From contig SLOG01000064.1 in the NCBI GenBank assembly GCA_007132635.1, positions 1-6,701 on the forward strand: a stretch of DNA of 6,701 nt, in the 5' to 3' direction. Positions 1 to 5,305 of the stretch are shown in pieces. The translations under genes and the position numbers were made by a program. Each line of letters opens with the position of its first letter. Within the stretch, counting starts at the first letter, position 1. The notes under the pieces are model-generated. The model was not told the origin of the DNA. It searched no databases and saw only the letters and a program-made list of their open reading frames with translations. Source of the stretch: Limnochordia bacterium. GTDB taxonomy: Bacteria; Bacillota; Limnochordia; Darwinibacteriales; SLO01.

Positions 1-483
1 ACTTTGGTCATTGCAGCGTTATTCTTCGGATTTGCCGATGTGGTCATGTCGTGGTTCAGCCGCGATCCAGAGGTCATCCGCATTGGATCGTTAGCACTGC
101 GTGCCTACAGTATCCCGTTTCCTCTTCTGGGTTTCCAGCTGGTCTACTTCTCCTTGTTTCAAGCATTGGGGAAGGCTTTGCCAGCTGGGGTGCTTTCGGT
201 TTCTCGACAGGGACTGCTCTTAATCCCGGCGGTGCTTATACTGCCCCAGTATTTCGGCATGTATGGGGTTATCGCATCCCAGCCTACTGCTGACGCCCTC
301 ACTATCGTTATGACAGGGGCTTTGGCCATCGGCCTAAACCGGCAGCTTAACCGAGAACGTGATGCCTACCAGGCTGAGATGACTGAGTGCGCAGAGTGCG
401 CAGAACGTGCTGTCCGCTGCGATGACTCGGATTCGAGAGTTTCGAGCAGGAGACGGACCAAAGAGAGAGAAGTTGTGGGCTAA
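1..483 (+). CDS. MATE-family multidrug/Na+ or H+ antiporter, C-terminal part (5' end outside window)
   Basis: The reading frame is open from base 1 to a TAA at 481-483, so only about 160 C-terminal residues are present; complete MATE exporters are about 440-460 residues. Visible are hydrophobic helices, a segment with FQALGKALPAGVLSVSRQG, and a following helix ending LILPQYFGMYGV. The 'FQ-ALGK-(8 or so)-SRQG' pattern followed by a Pro-rich helix is typical of the C-terminal half of NorM/MepA-type MATE proteins. Known role of the family: cation-coupled export of drugs or metabolites across the cytoplasmic membrane. The last 40-50 residues form a charged tail (RQLNRERDAYQ, then an ECAECAER duplication, then SRRRTKEREVVG), which is longer and more cysteine-rich than expected. 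The next gene starts 22 bp downstream, so co-transcription is likely. The family call is firm; the substrate is unknown. Confidence 0.9.
   Translation, partial: TLVIAALFFGFADVVMSWFSRDPEVIRIGSLALRAYSIPFPLLGFQLVYFSLFQALGKALPAGVLSVSRQGLLLIPAVLILPQYFGMYGVIASQPTADALTIVMTGALAIGLNRQLNRERDAYQAEMTECAECAERAVRCDDSDSRVSSRRRTKEREVVG
385..402 (+). repeat. Tandem 9-bp in-frame duplication in the exporter tail
   Basis: GAGTGCGCA occurs twice back to back at 385-393 and 394-402. It lies in frame near the end of the MATE gene and gives the peptide ECAECAER. It looks like a simple slippage duplication in a part of the protein under weak constraint. Confidence 0.8.
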
Positions 484-505
484 GAAAAAGGGGAGTGGGT
501 ATTGG

Positions 506-883
506 ATGAACACAGAAGCGGCAAAGCAGGTTATCGATTTGACAGAAACGATGCATGAAGCTCTAGAACTCGCGCGCCGTCACAGTGGACAAAAGGCCAG
601 TGAGGAGGCGTTGGGGGTCCTGACGGACACAATGGAGGCGTTCTCTGCTGTGGAGCGCACGTTGTTGGAATTCTCTATTCTGCCGTCCGGCGGTGACACC
701 GGCAGGGAAAACCTACAGCAGCACACCGACGAGTTGCGTGACGGGTTTGATTGGATGGTCCAAAGTCTCGAGAATGTCAGTGACGCGAGCCCCTACGAAG
801 TGATCAACTTTACTCTCATGCCTCGCTTTCAAGCGTGGCAGGCGGCGCTTCGGTCCTGCCTGCGGCCATTTATCGTGTCATGA
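506..883 (+). CDS. Small helical protein of unknown function, coupled to the phosphotransferase
   Basis: This gene encodes 125 residues. The ATG at 506 was chosen because AAGGGGAG (488-495) lies about 10 bases upstream; the frame stays open further 5' but there overlaps the exporter gene in another frame. I do not recognise the family. The protein is soluble, with no signal peptide or membrane segment, and looks mostly alpha-helical: an acidic amphipathic helix at residues 1-28, another at about 32-58, a break at SGGDTG (61-66), a helix at 68-91 (LQQHTDELRDGFDWMVQSLE), and a C-terminal helix (MPRFQAWQAALRSCLRPFIVS). This suggests a helical bundle. Its TGA (881-883) overlaps the ATG of the phosphotransferase gene (880-882) as ATGA, which suggests coupled translation and a linked function. 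It could be a partner or regulator of that enzyme, but no role can be assigned. Confidence 0.75.
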   Translation: MNTEAAKQVIDLTETMHEALELARRHSGQKASEEALGVLTDTMEAFSAVERTLLEFSILPSGGDTGRENLQQHTDELRDGFDWMVQSLENVSDASPYEVINFTLMPRFQAWQAALRSCLRPFIVS

Positions 884-1851
884 ACCACGAACGACTGACA
901 GGGATCTTAGACCTGCATTATGGCCTCAAGACGCTGCACATAGAGACCCAACCAGGCGGTTGGTCAGCGTTGGCTTTTCGGGTGGAAACGACTTCGAGGA
1001 CGGTTTTTTTGAAGGTATACGACAAACGCTGGGCATCGACGCCTCGTTGGACGAAAACCATAGACGTGTATATTCCTGTTCTACAGTGGATGGATCAGTG
1101 TACACCGCTGCAGAATCGTCTGCCGCAACCAGTCTTCACGCGACGGGGCGGGGCGAACGTCGAGGACGAACAGGCTATCTACCTCTTGTATGAATACATT
1201 GAGGGATCGACTATCGGTGACGCGCCGTTAAATTCACTGCAGGTACAGACATTCGCCGAGATAACAGCCGAGCTGCACGGCCTGCAGCGGGCTCAACTAC
1301 CGCTACCGCTGTCGGTGGAACCTTTGGCGTTATCGTACTGCGTTCCATACGGCAGGCAGTTCGGAAGCCTTTTCCGTGAAGGCAATCAGACGTGGCCCCA
1401 AGATTTGACCGACTGCCTTTCAACCTACTCTGACCGTATCCTTCGGTTAGGAGACTTTGTCGACGAGCAAGGCCAGATCATCGCGCAACTAGGGCTGCCG
1501 ACGGTATTGTGTCACACGGACCTCCACCCGTGGAACCTGATGGAAACCAGTTCAGGCCTCGTTCTGATTGACTGGGAAGGGCTGGCAGTAGCACCCCTGG
1601 AAGCGGATTTCATGGCGCTTATCGATCGCCCCTACTTCGAAGAATTTTGGGAGACCTATTGTCGCCAATGGCCCGGCACTCGACTCAATTCTGCAAGCCT
1701 TGGTTACTTCCGCGCGCGACGCGTATTGGAGGATCTCTGGGAGCTTGTGGAGCGCGTCCTCGTAGACCAGCCGGCCGGTTCTGTCCGGCAGAATCTTCTT
1801 AACGACCTGCAGCAGGCACTGCATGAACTCGCTCCGGGTCCACCTTGCTAG
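880..1851 (+). CDS. APH/choline-kinase-fold phosphotransferase (aminoglycoside phosphotransferase family)
   Basis: A 323-residue kinase-like enzyme. The ATP-binding lobe shows FLKVYD (43-48), with K45 as the probable nucleotide-binding lysine, and a hinge LLYEYIEGST (102-111). The catalytic loop is HTDLHPWNL (212-220), with H212, D214 and N219 matching the Brenner-type HxDxxxxN motif. The metal-binding aspartate is D231 in LIDWEG, and APLEADF (238-244) matches the conserved segment after it. All key residues are present, so the enzyme is probably active. The family phosphorylates hydroxyls on aminoglycosides, spectinomycin, choline, sugars or macrolides using ATP or GTP; several homologues in spore-formers are coat-associated. 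The overall pattern recalls spectinomycin phosphotransferases (APH(9)-like), but substrate cannot be inferred. The ATG at 880 was preferred over an in-frame GTG at 835 because it overlaps the upstream stop as ATGA and neither has a good RBS. The TAG stop lies in the repeat that follows. Confidence 0.9.
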   Translation: MNHERLTGILDLHYGLKTLHIETQPGGWSALAFRVETTSRTVFLKVYDKRWASTPRWTKTIDVYIPVLQWMDQCTPLQNRLPQPVFTRRGGANVEDEQAIYLLYEYIEGSTIGDAPLNSLQVQTFAEITAELHGLQRAQLPLPLSVEPLALSYCVPYGRQFGSLFREGNQTWPQDLTDCLSTYSDRILRLGDFVDEQGQIIAQLGLPTVLCHTDLHPWNLMETSSGLVLIDWEGLAVAPLEADFMALIDRPYFEEFWETYCRQWPGTRLNSASLGYFRARRVLEDLWELVERVLVDQPAGSVRQNLLNDLQQALHELAPGPPC

Positions 1852-1975
1852 GAAGGCGTTGATTTTCTCCGCTGTTCTACGGACGAGGGCATCGCAGCAC
1901 TTTGTTTACCTGGCATTTTAGGTAAACGACGTGAACTGGCACTCGTCAAAATCGAGAAAATCAACTGCCTGCTAG
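1848..1975. repeat. 128-bp nested imperfect palindrome with 23-bp terminal inverted repeats (MITE-like)
   Basis: The left end (1848-1871, plus) reads CTAG, GA, AGGC, then GTTGATTTTCTCCG. The right end (1953-1975, minus) reads CTAG, C, then AGGCAGTTGATTTTCTCG. Further inward, GACGAGGGC (1882-1890) pairs with GCACTCGTC (1939-1947, one mismatch), short CAG/CTG and CAC/GTG blocks pair next, and GTTTACCT pairs perfectly with AGGTAAAC at the centre. The blocks are collinear, so the whole segment can fold as one long interrupted hairpin. It fills the gap between two convergent genes and supplies the TAG stop of both. It contains no ORF and has no T-run after the stem on either side, so it is not a textbook terminator. 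Candidates are a MITE-like element, a structured RNA, or an unusual bidirectional terminator. Confidence 0.7.
1904..1927. other. Central perfect 8-bp stem with 8-nt loop
   Basis: GTTTACCT (1904-1911) and AGGTAAAC (1920-1927) are exact inverted repeats separated by GGCATTTT. This is the tip of the longer palindrome. The 24-bp dyad could also serve as a protein-binding operator. No T-tract follows on either strand, so intrinsic termination here would be inefficient. Confidence 0.65.
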
Positions 1976-2403
1976 GCTCGGCTCTCCTGTTGGACCTGTA
2001 GAATCTGTCGGGCTTTTAGAAAGCCGAGGCCGAGCGCGAGCGAGACGCCGAACACCAAAAGATCATCGTTATTAAGGAAGTGGGGAGATAGAGTGCTCAA
2101 AAGCAGCGACCGGGTCAGCTGCATGGCAGTGACCAGAATGACCTGAACCGCAGCCACTAGAAGAAAGGCTCGCAGGCCTTTTTTCGAGATCATGTCCAGA
2201 AACCAGATGAGTAGGCCGAAGCCTATGACGGTCATCCCTACCAGGGCAAATCTATCGACGGCCCCGATCACCCAGTGGTTCATGCCCAAAAACGCGAAGA
2301 CTACCAAGTAGAGTTCGCGTAGGATCGAGACACAGTAGAATATACCGACGGCGACAACAGCCCACAGGACGTGACAACCTATGGCCTCCAAAATGTCTTT
2401 CAT
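1972..2403 (-). CDS. Small four-helix integral membrane protein, possibly YqhA/UPF0114-like
   Basis: A 143-residue protein. The ATG at 2403 was chosen because AAGGG (2413-2417 on the plus strand) lies 9 bases upstream on the coding strand; longer in-frame starts lack this support. Probable membrane segments are at residues 8-28 (HVLWAVVAVGIFYCVSIL), 31-48, 50-71 (VDRFALVGMTVIGFGLLIWFLD), 78-97 and 113-129 (DDLLVFGVSLALGLGFLKA), so four or five helices. It has no signal peptide and ends in a short polar tail (ARQILQVQQESRA). The pattern 'VDxFxLVG-helix-FLD-ISKKG' plus a late 'DDLLVFGVSLAL' helix recalls the uncharacterised YqhA/UPF0114 family, but this is a weak match by eye. The gene is convergent with the phosphotransferase, and its TAG stop lies within the terminal repeat of the palindrome. 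No function is known. Confidence 0.7.
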   Translation of the reverse strand: MKDILEAIGCHVLWAVVAVGIFYCVSILRELYLVVFAFLGMNHWVIGAVDRFALVGMTVIGFGLLIWFLDMISKKGLRAFLLVAAVQVILVTAMQLTRSLLLSTLSPHFLNNDDLLVFGVSLALGLGFLKARQILQVQQESRA

Positions 2404-2604
2404 CAACTCATTCCCTTCGGAGTCCGTGCATCCAAGTGTCCGCACGAGGTTTCTCCCAATATTCGGCGCAAAGCGGTGATTTCCTGTTTACGATGTGAGA
2501 TAAATCGATTCATCGCTCTGACTCGAAAAGAGGAACACGCTGCTGTATGTCAAAGTCGTATTCAGAGAAGAAACAGGTGGACATCTGAAAAGGGAGGTGG
2601 CATC
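2404..2604. other. Divergent intergenic region between membrane protein and oxidoreductase genes
   Basis: This 201-bp stretch separates two divergently transcribed genes and must hold both promoters. I see no convincing -35/-10 pair on either strand. A short palindrome, CGATTCATCG, lies around 2507-2516. An open frame runs into the oxidoreductase gene from 2371, but it has no RBS, overlaps the minus-strand gene and looks non-coding. The region ends in a strong ribosome binding site for the oxidoreductase. Confidence 0.5.
2591..2600 (+). promoter_or_regulatory. Strong ribosome binding site that fixes the oxidoreductase start
   Basis: AGGGAGGTGG lies immediately upstream of the ATG at 2605; its GGAGG core is 7 bases away. 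This decides the start over the much longer open frame beginning at 2371. Confidence 0.85.
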
Positions 2605-3627
2605 ATGCAGAAGCTCAAGGTCGCAATAGTCGGCGCAGGAGGCATATCGGACAGCCATGCTGCAGGCTGGCTGCAGAGTGGGCTAGCCGAAATCACTGGC
2701 GTGGTGGATATTCGCATTCAAGCGGCTGAAGCAAAAGCAGCCCAGTGGGGTGTGGGCTCAGCGGCGTACGCGTCGCTAGCCGAACTCCTTGCGGTCGCTC
2801 GCCCGGATATCGTCGATATCTGTACTCCTGAACACGTCCATGCAGGGCCAGCCTTGGCCGCCGTGTCTGCGGGCATCCCCGTGTTCTCTGAGAAAATCCT
2901 GGCCTCGTCACTGTCCGACGGATTGAAGATGGTTGAGGCTGCCTCTCAAAGCGGCGTCTGGAACGGGATCAACTACAACTACCACTTTTTCCCTTCGCTG
3001 CGATTGCTTAAGGAAGCCGTAGACTCGCAAAGAGACGGTTCTCTAAGGTTCCTATGCGTAAACACGCATTCCTTTTGTTTTCACCATTTGCTGGAGGCCG
3101 TCCTGTGGCTGAGTGGAATGCCGGAAATGGTATCGGCTCAAGGGACGCAGCGGGACTGGCCCGATGGTTTCCGAGAGAAATTTCGAATTGCTGATGACAT
3201 GATCTATATACCCGGGCCTGCCATGACGGCTCGGCTCGAGTTTCCGTCGGGCTTGGTGTGCAGCCTGGCAGCGTCGTATCAGCAGGGCTTGGATTTCCTG
3301 CCGTTTTCTGTAAACGCCGTCTTCGAATCTGGCCGAGTCTTTGGCATCCGCGGCTTGAATTGGTCAGGAGACATGGTGGGTTACGCTGGGTGGCTTCCCG
3401 ATGGCCCAAATTTGGCGGCAGAAAAGTGGAGCCAGCCTGAACGGGATAACGGCCTTAGTTTCCGCCAGAGTATCGGTTCTGCCGCTGAGGCTCTGCTTGC
3501 GGGCGGCCCTCCAGAGTCAACATGGGAAAGTGGTTGGCATGGTATGCTTGTTGATCACGGACTCTGGAAATCCGGAGTGTCTGGCCAACCTGTCGATATC
3601 CGCAGTCTACGCCAGGAGGTGGAGTGA
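2605..3627 (+). CDS. Gfo/Idh/MocA-family NAD(P)-dependent oxidoreductase
   Basis: A 340-residue enzyme of usual family length. The N-terminal Rossmann fold begins KVAIVGAGGIS (5-15), with the GxGG dinucleotide-binding loop at 10-13, D35 (VVDIR) at the end of strand 2, and DICTPEHVHAGPALAAVSAG (71-90). The catalytic lysine is K97 in SEKILAS; the usual third residue, proline (EKP), is isoleucine here. The C-terminal half is the alpha/beta substrate domain. Family members oxidise or reduce sugar or cyclitol hydroxyls (inositol, glucose, scyllo-inosose and others). The region around 150-171 (LCVNTHSFCFHHLLEAVLWLSG) is shorter than usual: H161 and W168 align with the conserved H and W, but the catalytic Asp four residues before the His appears to be F157. 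The stop overlaps the next start by one base (TGATG), so the two genes are one operon. The substrate is unknown. Confidence 0.9.
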   Translation: MQKLKVAIVGAGGISDSHAAGWLQSGLAEITGVVDIRIQAAEAKAAQWGVGSAAYASLAELLAVARPDIVDICTPEHVHAGPALAAVSAGIPVFSEKILASSLSDGLKMVEAASQSGVWNGINYNYHFFPSLRLLKEAVDSQRDGSLRFLCVNTHSFCFHHLLEAVLWLSGMPEMVSAQGTQRDWPDGFREKFRIADDMIYIPGPAMTARLEFPSGLVCSLAASYQQGLDFLPFSVNAVFESGRVFGIRGLNWSGDMVGYAGWLPDGPNLAAEKWSQPERDNGLSFRQSIGSAAEALLAGGPPESTWESGWHGMLVDHGLWKSGVSGQPVDIRSLRQEVE

Positions 3628-4427
3628 TGGAACGCAAACGGTTGGGTGTCAGTTCTCTCACTTGGGTGACGCAGCCGCTTAAGGATGCGGTGGCTCGTGC
3701 CCATGAACTAGGTTTTCCCTGTATCGATCTCGGTCTGCTAAACGGCTGGTCCGAATTTGGGCCCGAGGCTTTGGCAGCCGATTTTCACAGCTATGCCGAC
3801 CCTCTGCGGGCCGTATTAGAGGAAACAGGTCTTCAGACCGCATCAATCAATGCTGGTTTTGGCAGCACATCCGATCCCGTATCGCTGCTCGAACAAACGC
3901 ATGCTGTGTGCCGTGCTGCCAGCAGCTTTGGTGCAGCCGCTGGGGTGACTCTGCCCGCACCGCCCTTGGATTGGGATGCAGAAAAAGCACGAGGTTACCT
4001 TCAGCCTTTATACGACGTCTTTATGGTCCATGGTGTGCCCATGATGTTGGAGACTCATTACGGCCAATGGACGCAGCATGTGGACAAGGCAGAGCAGTTG
4101 TTGGACTGGTTCCCCCAGCTGCAGTTGACTCTTGATGCCAGTCACTATATTATTCAAGGGCTTAAGCCCCCTGACTGGGAGGCGCTTATGTCTCGGGTCG
4201 GCCACTGCCATATCCGTCCCTGCGGTGAGCAAGGCTGGGACACTGTCCAGACAGACCCGGAGGCCAGCAGTCCCGTGGTGCTTGATTGGGTTGGGCGAAT
4301 GCTGACGGCAGACTACCAAGGGTTATTTACTCTGGAAATCATCGAAGGATTCAACGCCGTTGAGGCCGAACCGGCCGCGCTCACGATGCGAGAACGTGTT
4401 CTCTGCATCGATGAAAAAGGGGTTTGA
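3627..4427 (+). CDS. Sugar phosphate isomerase/epimerase-like TIM-barrel enzyme (AP endonuclease 2 / xylose isomerase-like)
   Basis: A 266-residue protein. The ATG at 3627 shares its A with the stop of the oxidoreductase, and AGGAGG (3614-3619) lies 7 bases upstream; a GTG at 3624 is the only close rival. The fold signature is visible: LGVSSLTW at strand 1, A..LGFPCIDLG (25-36), LQTASINAGFG (69-79), a metal-ligand glutamate E142 in MMLETHYG, D170 and H173 in LTLDASHY, H195 in GHCHIRPC, and E237 or E240 in FTLEIIEG. These Glu/Asp/His/Glu ligands at strand ends are those of IolE/IolI/xylose-isomerase-like TIM barrels, which use a divalent metal to isomerise or epimerise sugars or dehydrate inosose. 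The pairing with a Gfo/Idh dehydrogenase is the usual arrangement in sugar and inositol catabolism. The ligands look intact; the exact reaction is unknown. Confidence 0.9.
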   Translation: MERKRLGVSSLTWVTQPLKDAVARAHELGFPCIDLGLLNGWSEFGPEALAADFHSYADPLRAVLEETGLQTASINAGFGSTSDPVSLLEQTHAVCRAASSFGAAAGVTLPAPPLDWDAEKARGYLQPLYDVFMVHGVPMMLETHYGQWTQHVDKAEQLLDWFPQLQLTLDASHYIIQGLKPPDWEALMSRVGHCHIRPCGEQGWDTVQTDPEASSPVVLDWVGRMLTADYQGLFTLEIIEGFNAVEAEPAALTMRERVLCIDEKGV

Positions 4428-4432
4428 GAGCC

Positions 4433-4660
4433 ATGGAAGGCACTGCGTTTGCTGATGCGCTTGTCGTTGAGCTGCAATGGACGCGAGTGCGCTTGGCAGC
4501 ACTCGAACGCATGGAAACGAAGCTTCGGTCTATGAAGGAGCTGATTGAGAGCTCCAGCAGCGGCACTCTGACTACAGCGGAACATGCTGCCGTGACTCAA
4601 CAACTCCGAAAATTGGCCTGTGACGTGCATGAGTTGGATGTTCTGAGCCAACCAATCTAG
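4433..4660 (+). CDS. Small helical protein of unknown function in the oxidoreductase/isomerase operon
   Basis: A 75-residue protein starting at ATG 4433, 5 bases after the isomerase stop, with AAGGGG (4417-4422) about 10 bases upstream. A TTG at 4424 in the same frame would overlap the stop and add three residues. It is not recognised. It is soluble and almost wholly helical: residues 6-40 (FADALVVELQWTRVRLAALERMETKLRSMKELIE) look like a charged amphipathic helix able to form a coiled coil, then a Ser-rich turn (SSSSGT), then a second helix (TAEHAAVTQQLRKLACDVHELD). This suggests a helical hairpin, perhaps a dimer. Operon position suggests a link to the two enzymes upstream. Its TAG stop lies in the third copy of the 23-bp repeat. 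Confidence 0.65.
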   Translation: MEGTAFADALVVELQWTRVRLAALERMETKLRSMKELIESSSSGTLTTAEHAAVTQQLRKLACDVHELDVLSQPI

Positions 4661-4679
4661 AAGGCAGTTGATTTTCTCG
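4657..4679 (+). repeat. Third, solitary copy of the 23-bp repeat
   Basis: CTAG, A, then AGGCAGTTGATTTTCTCG. It matches the right end of the palindrome (1953-1975, minus strand) at 22 of 23 positions, with an unbroken run of 18. Its CTAG supplies the stop codon of the 75-residue protein. No inverted partner is visible nearby, so it is a lone end or a degenerate copy. Confidence 0.8.
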
Positions 4680-4689
4680 GGGGATTCAA

Positions 4690-4711
4690 AATAGCAACAG
4701 GATAGCAACAG
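4690..4711 (+). repeat. Two tandem copies of an 11-bp unit upstream of the DUF2284 gene
   Basis: AATAGCAACAG (4690-4700) is followed at once by GATAGCAACAG (4701-4711), with ten of eleven bases identical. The period is about one helical turn. It sits just downstream of the solitary repeat copy and directly before the DUF2284 ribosome binding site. It could be a regulator site or a chance duplication. Confidence 0.65.
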
Positions 4712-4723
4712 TGGGGAGTGGAG

Positions 4724-5293
4724 ATGCGGATGAATCCAGTGATCGAACAGCTCCGTGAGACCATCGTCGAATTAGGTGCGACAAAAAGCGGAGCTTTAGC
4801 TGTTTCCGATATCAAGTTTGATCCCGCGGCAAGGAAAGCATGCGAGGAAAACTATTGCGGCAATTACGATCGCAATTGGACATGCCCTCCTCTTTGCGGT
4901 GATGTTTTTGAGTTGATTGAGCGGGCAAAGGGCTATCAATCGGCCGTTTTGTTTCAGAGCATCTCGTCGCTGAAGGACTCGTATGACATTGAAGGCATGA
5001 CGGAGGCGGCAGATCGACACAATGAGGTCGTACGAAGCCTCCAGCGCCTAGCGAGAGACAGGTTCGGCGACGCAGTGGTCTTGGGATCAGGGGGATGCTC
5101 GTTCTGCTCGGTGTGCGCCCGAGTCAACGACGAACCCTGCCGCTTTCCCGATGAGGCGACGACGTCGCTAGAGGCTTACGGTATGTATGTCAGCCACATA
5201 GCAAAGCAGGCCGGGATGAAGTATATCAATGGACAGAACACAGTGACGTATTTCGGTATGGTTCTCCTGAAAGAACCACTAGAAACGGCATAG
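4724..5293 (+). CDS. DUF2284-family cysteine-rich putative metal-binding protein
   Basis: A 189-residue protein. Two cysteine clusters are characteristic of the DUF2284 'predicted metal-binding' family: C40, C45, C54 and C58 in ACEENYC...WTCPPLCGD, and C125, C128, C131 and C139 in GGCSFCSVCARVNDEPCRFPD. Eight cysteines spaced this way could hold an iron-sulfur cluster or another metal; this is inference, since no biochemical role is established for the family as far as I know. A conserved C-terminal segment (GMKYINGQNTVTYFGMVLL) is also typical. It is cytoplasmic, with no signal or membrane segment. GTG 4718, ATG 4724 and ATG 4730 are in-frame starts; 4724 was chosen because GGGGAG (4713-4718) is 5 bases upstream, though 4730 is nearly as good. 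It follows the 75-residue gene after 63 bp, so it may have its own promoter, though none is clear. It ends 12 bp from a convergent transporter gene. Confidence 0.88.
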   Translation: MRMNPVIEQLRETIVELGATKSGALAVSDIKFDPAARKACEENYCGNYDRNWTCPPLCGDVFELIERAKGYQSAVLFQSISSLKDSYDIEGMTEAADRHNEVVRSLQRLARDRFGDAVVLGSGGCSFCSVCARVNDEPCRFPDEATTSLEAYGMYVSHIAKQAGMKYINGQNTVTYFGMVLLKEPLETA

Positions 5294-5305
5294 CTGGTAG
5301 CGGCA

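Noticed and set aside
407..505. Upstream extension of the 125-residue gene to 407
   Set aside because: The extension lies inside the exporter gene in another frame. The RBS before ATG 506 gives a natural start after the exporter stop.
1004..1010. T7 homopolymer in the phosphotransferase gene as a phase-variation or frameshift site
   Set aside because: The frame reads through intact into the FLKVYD motif, and a run of seven T is short for slippage-based switching.
1904..1927. Standard Rho-independent terminator
   Set aside because: The stem is AT-rich and has no T-run after it on either strand, so it lacks the defining features, though weak termination cannot be excluded.
1848..1975. Integron attC site
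   Set aside because: Folded inverted repeats next to a resistance-like gene suggested it, but the cores run the wrong way (GTT at the 5' end, AAC at the 3' end), GTTGATT does not fit GTTRRRY, and no integrase is present.
2371..2604. 5' extension of the oxidoreductase frame by 78 codons
   Set aside because: The strong RBS at 2591-2600 and the ATG before the Rossmann motif fix the start at 2605. The extension overlaps the divergent membrane gene and has no motif.
4313..4708. 131-codon open frame on the minus strand
   Set aside because: It is antisense to the isomerase end, the 75-residue gene and the repeat. No RBS or family pattern is seen, and the plus-strand genes are better supported.
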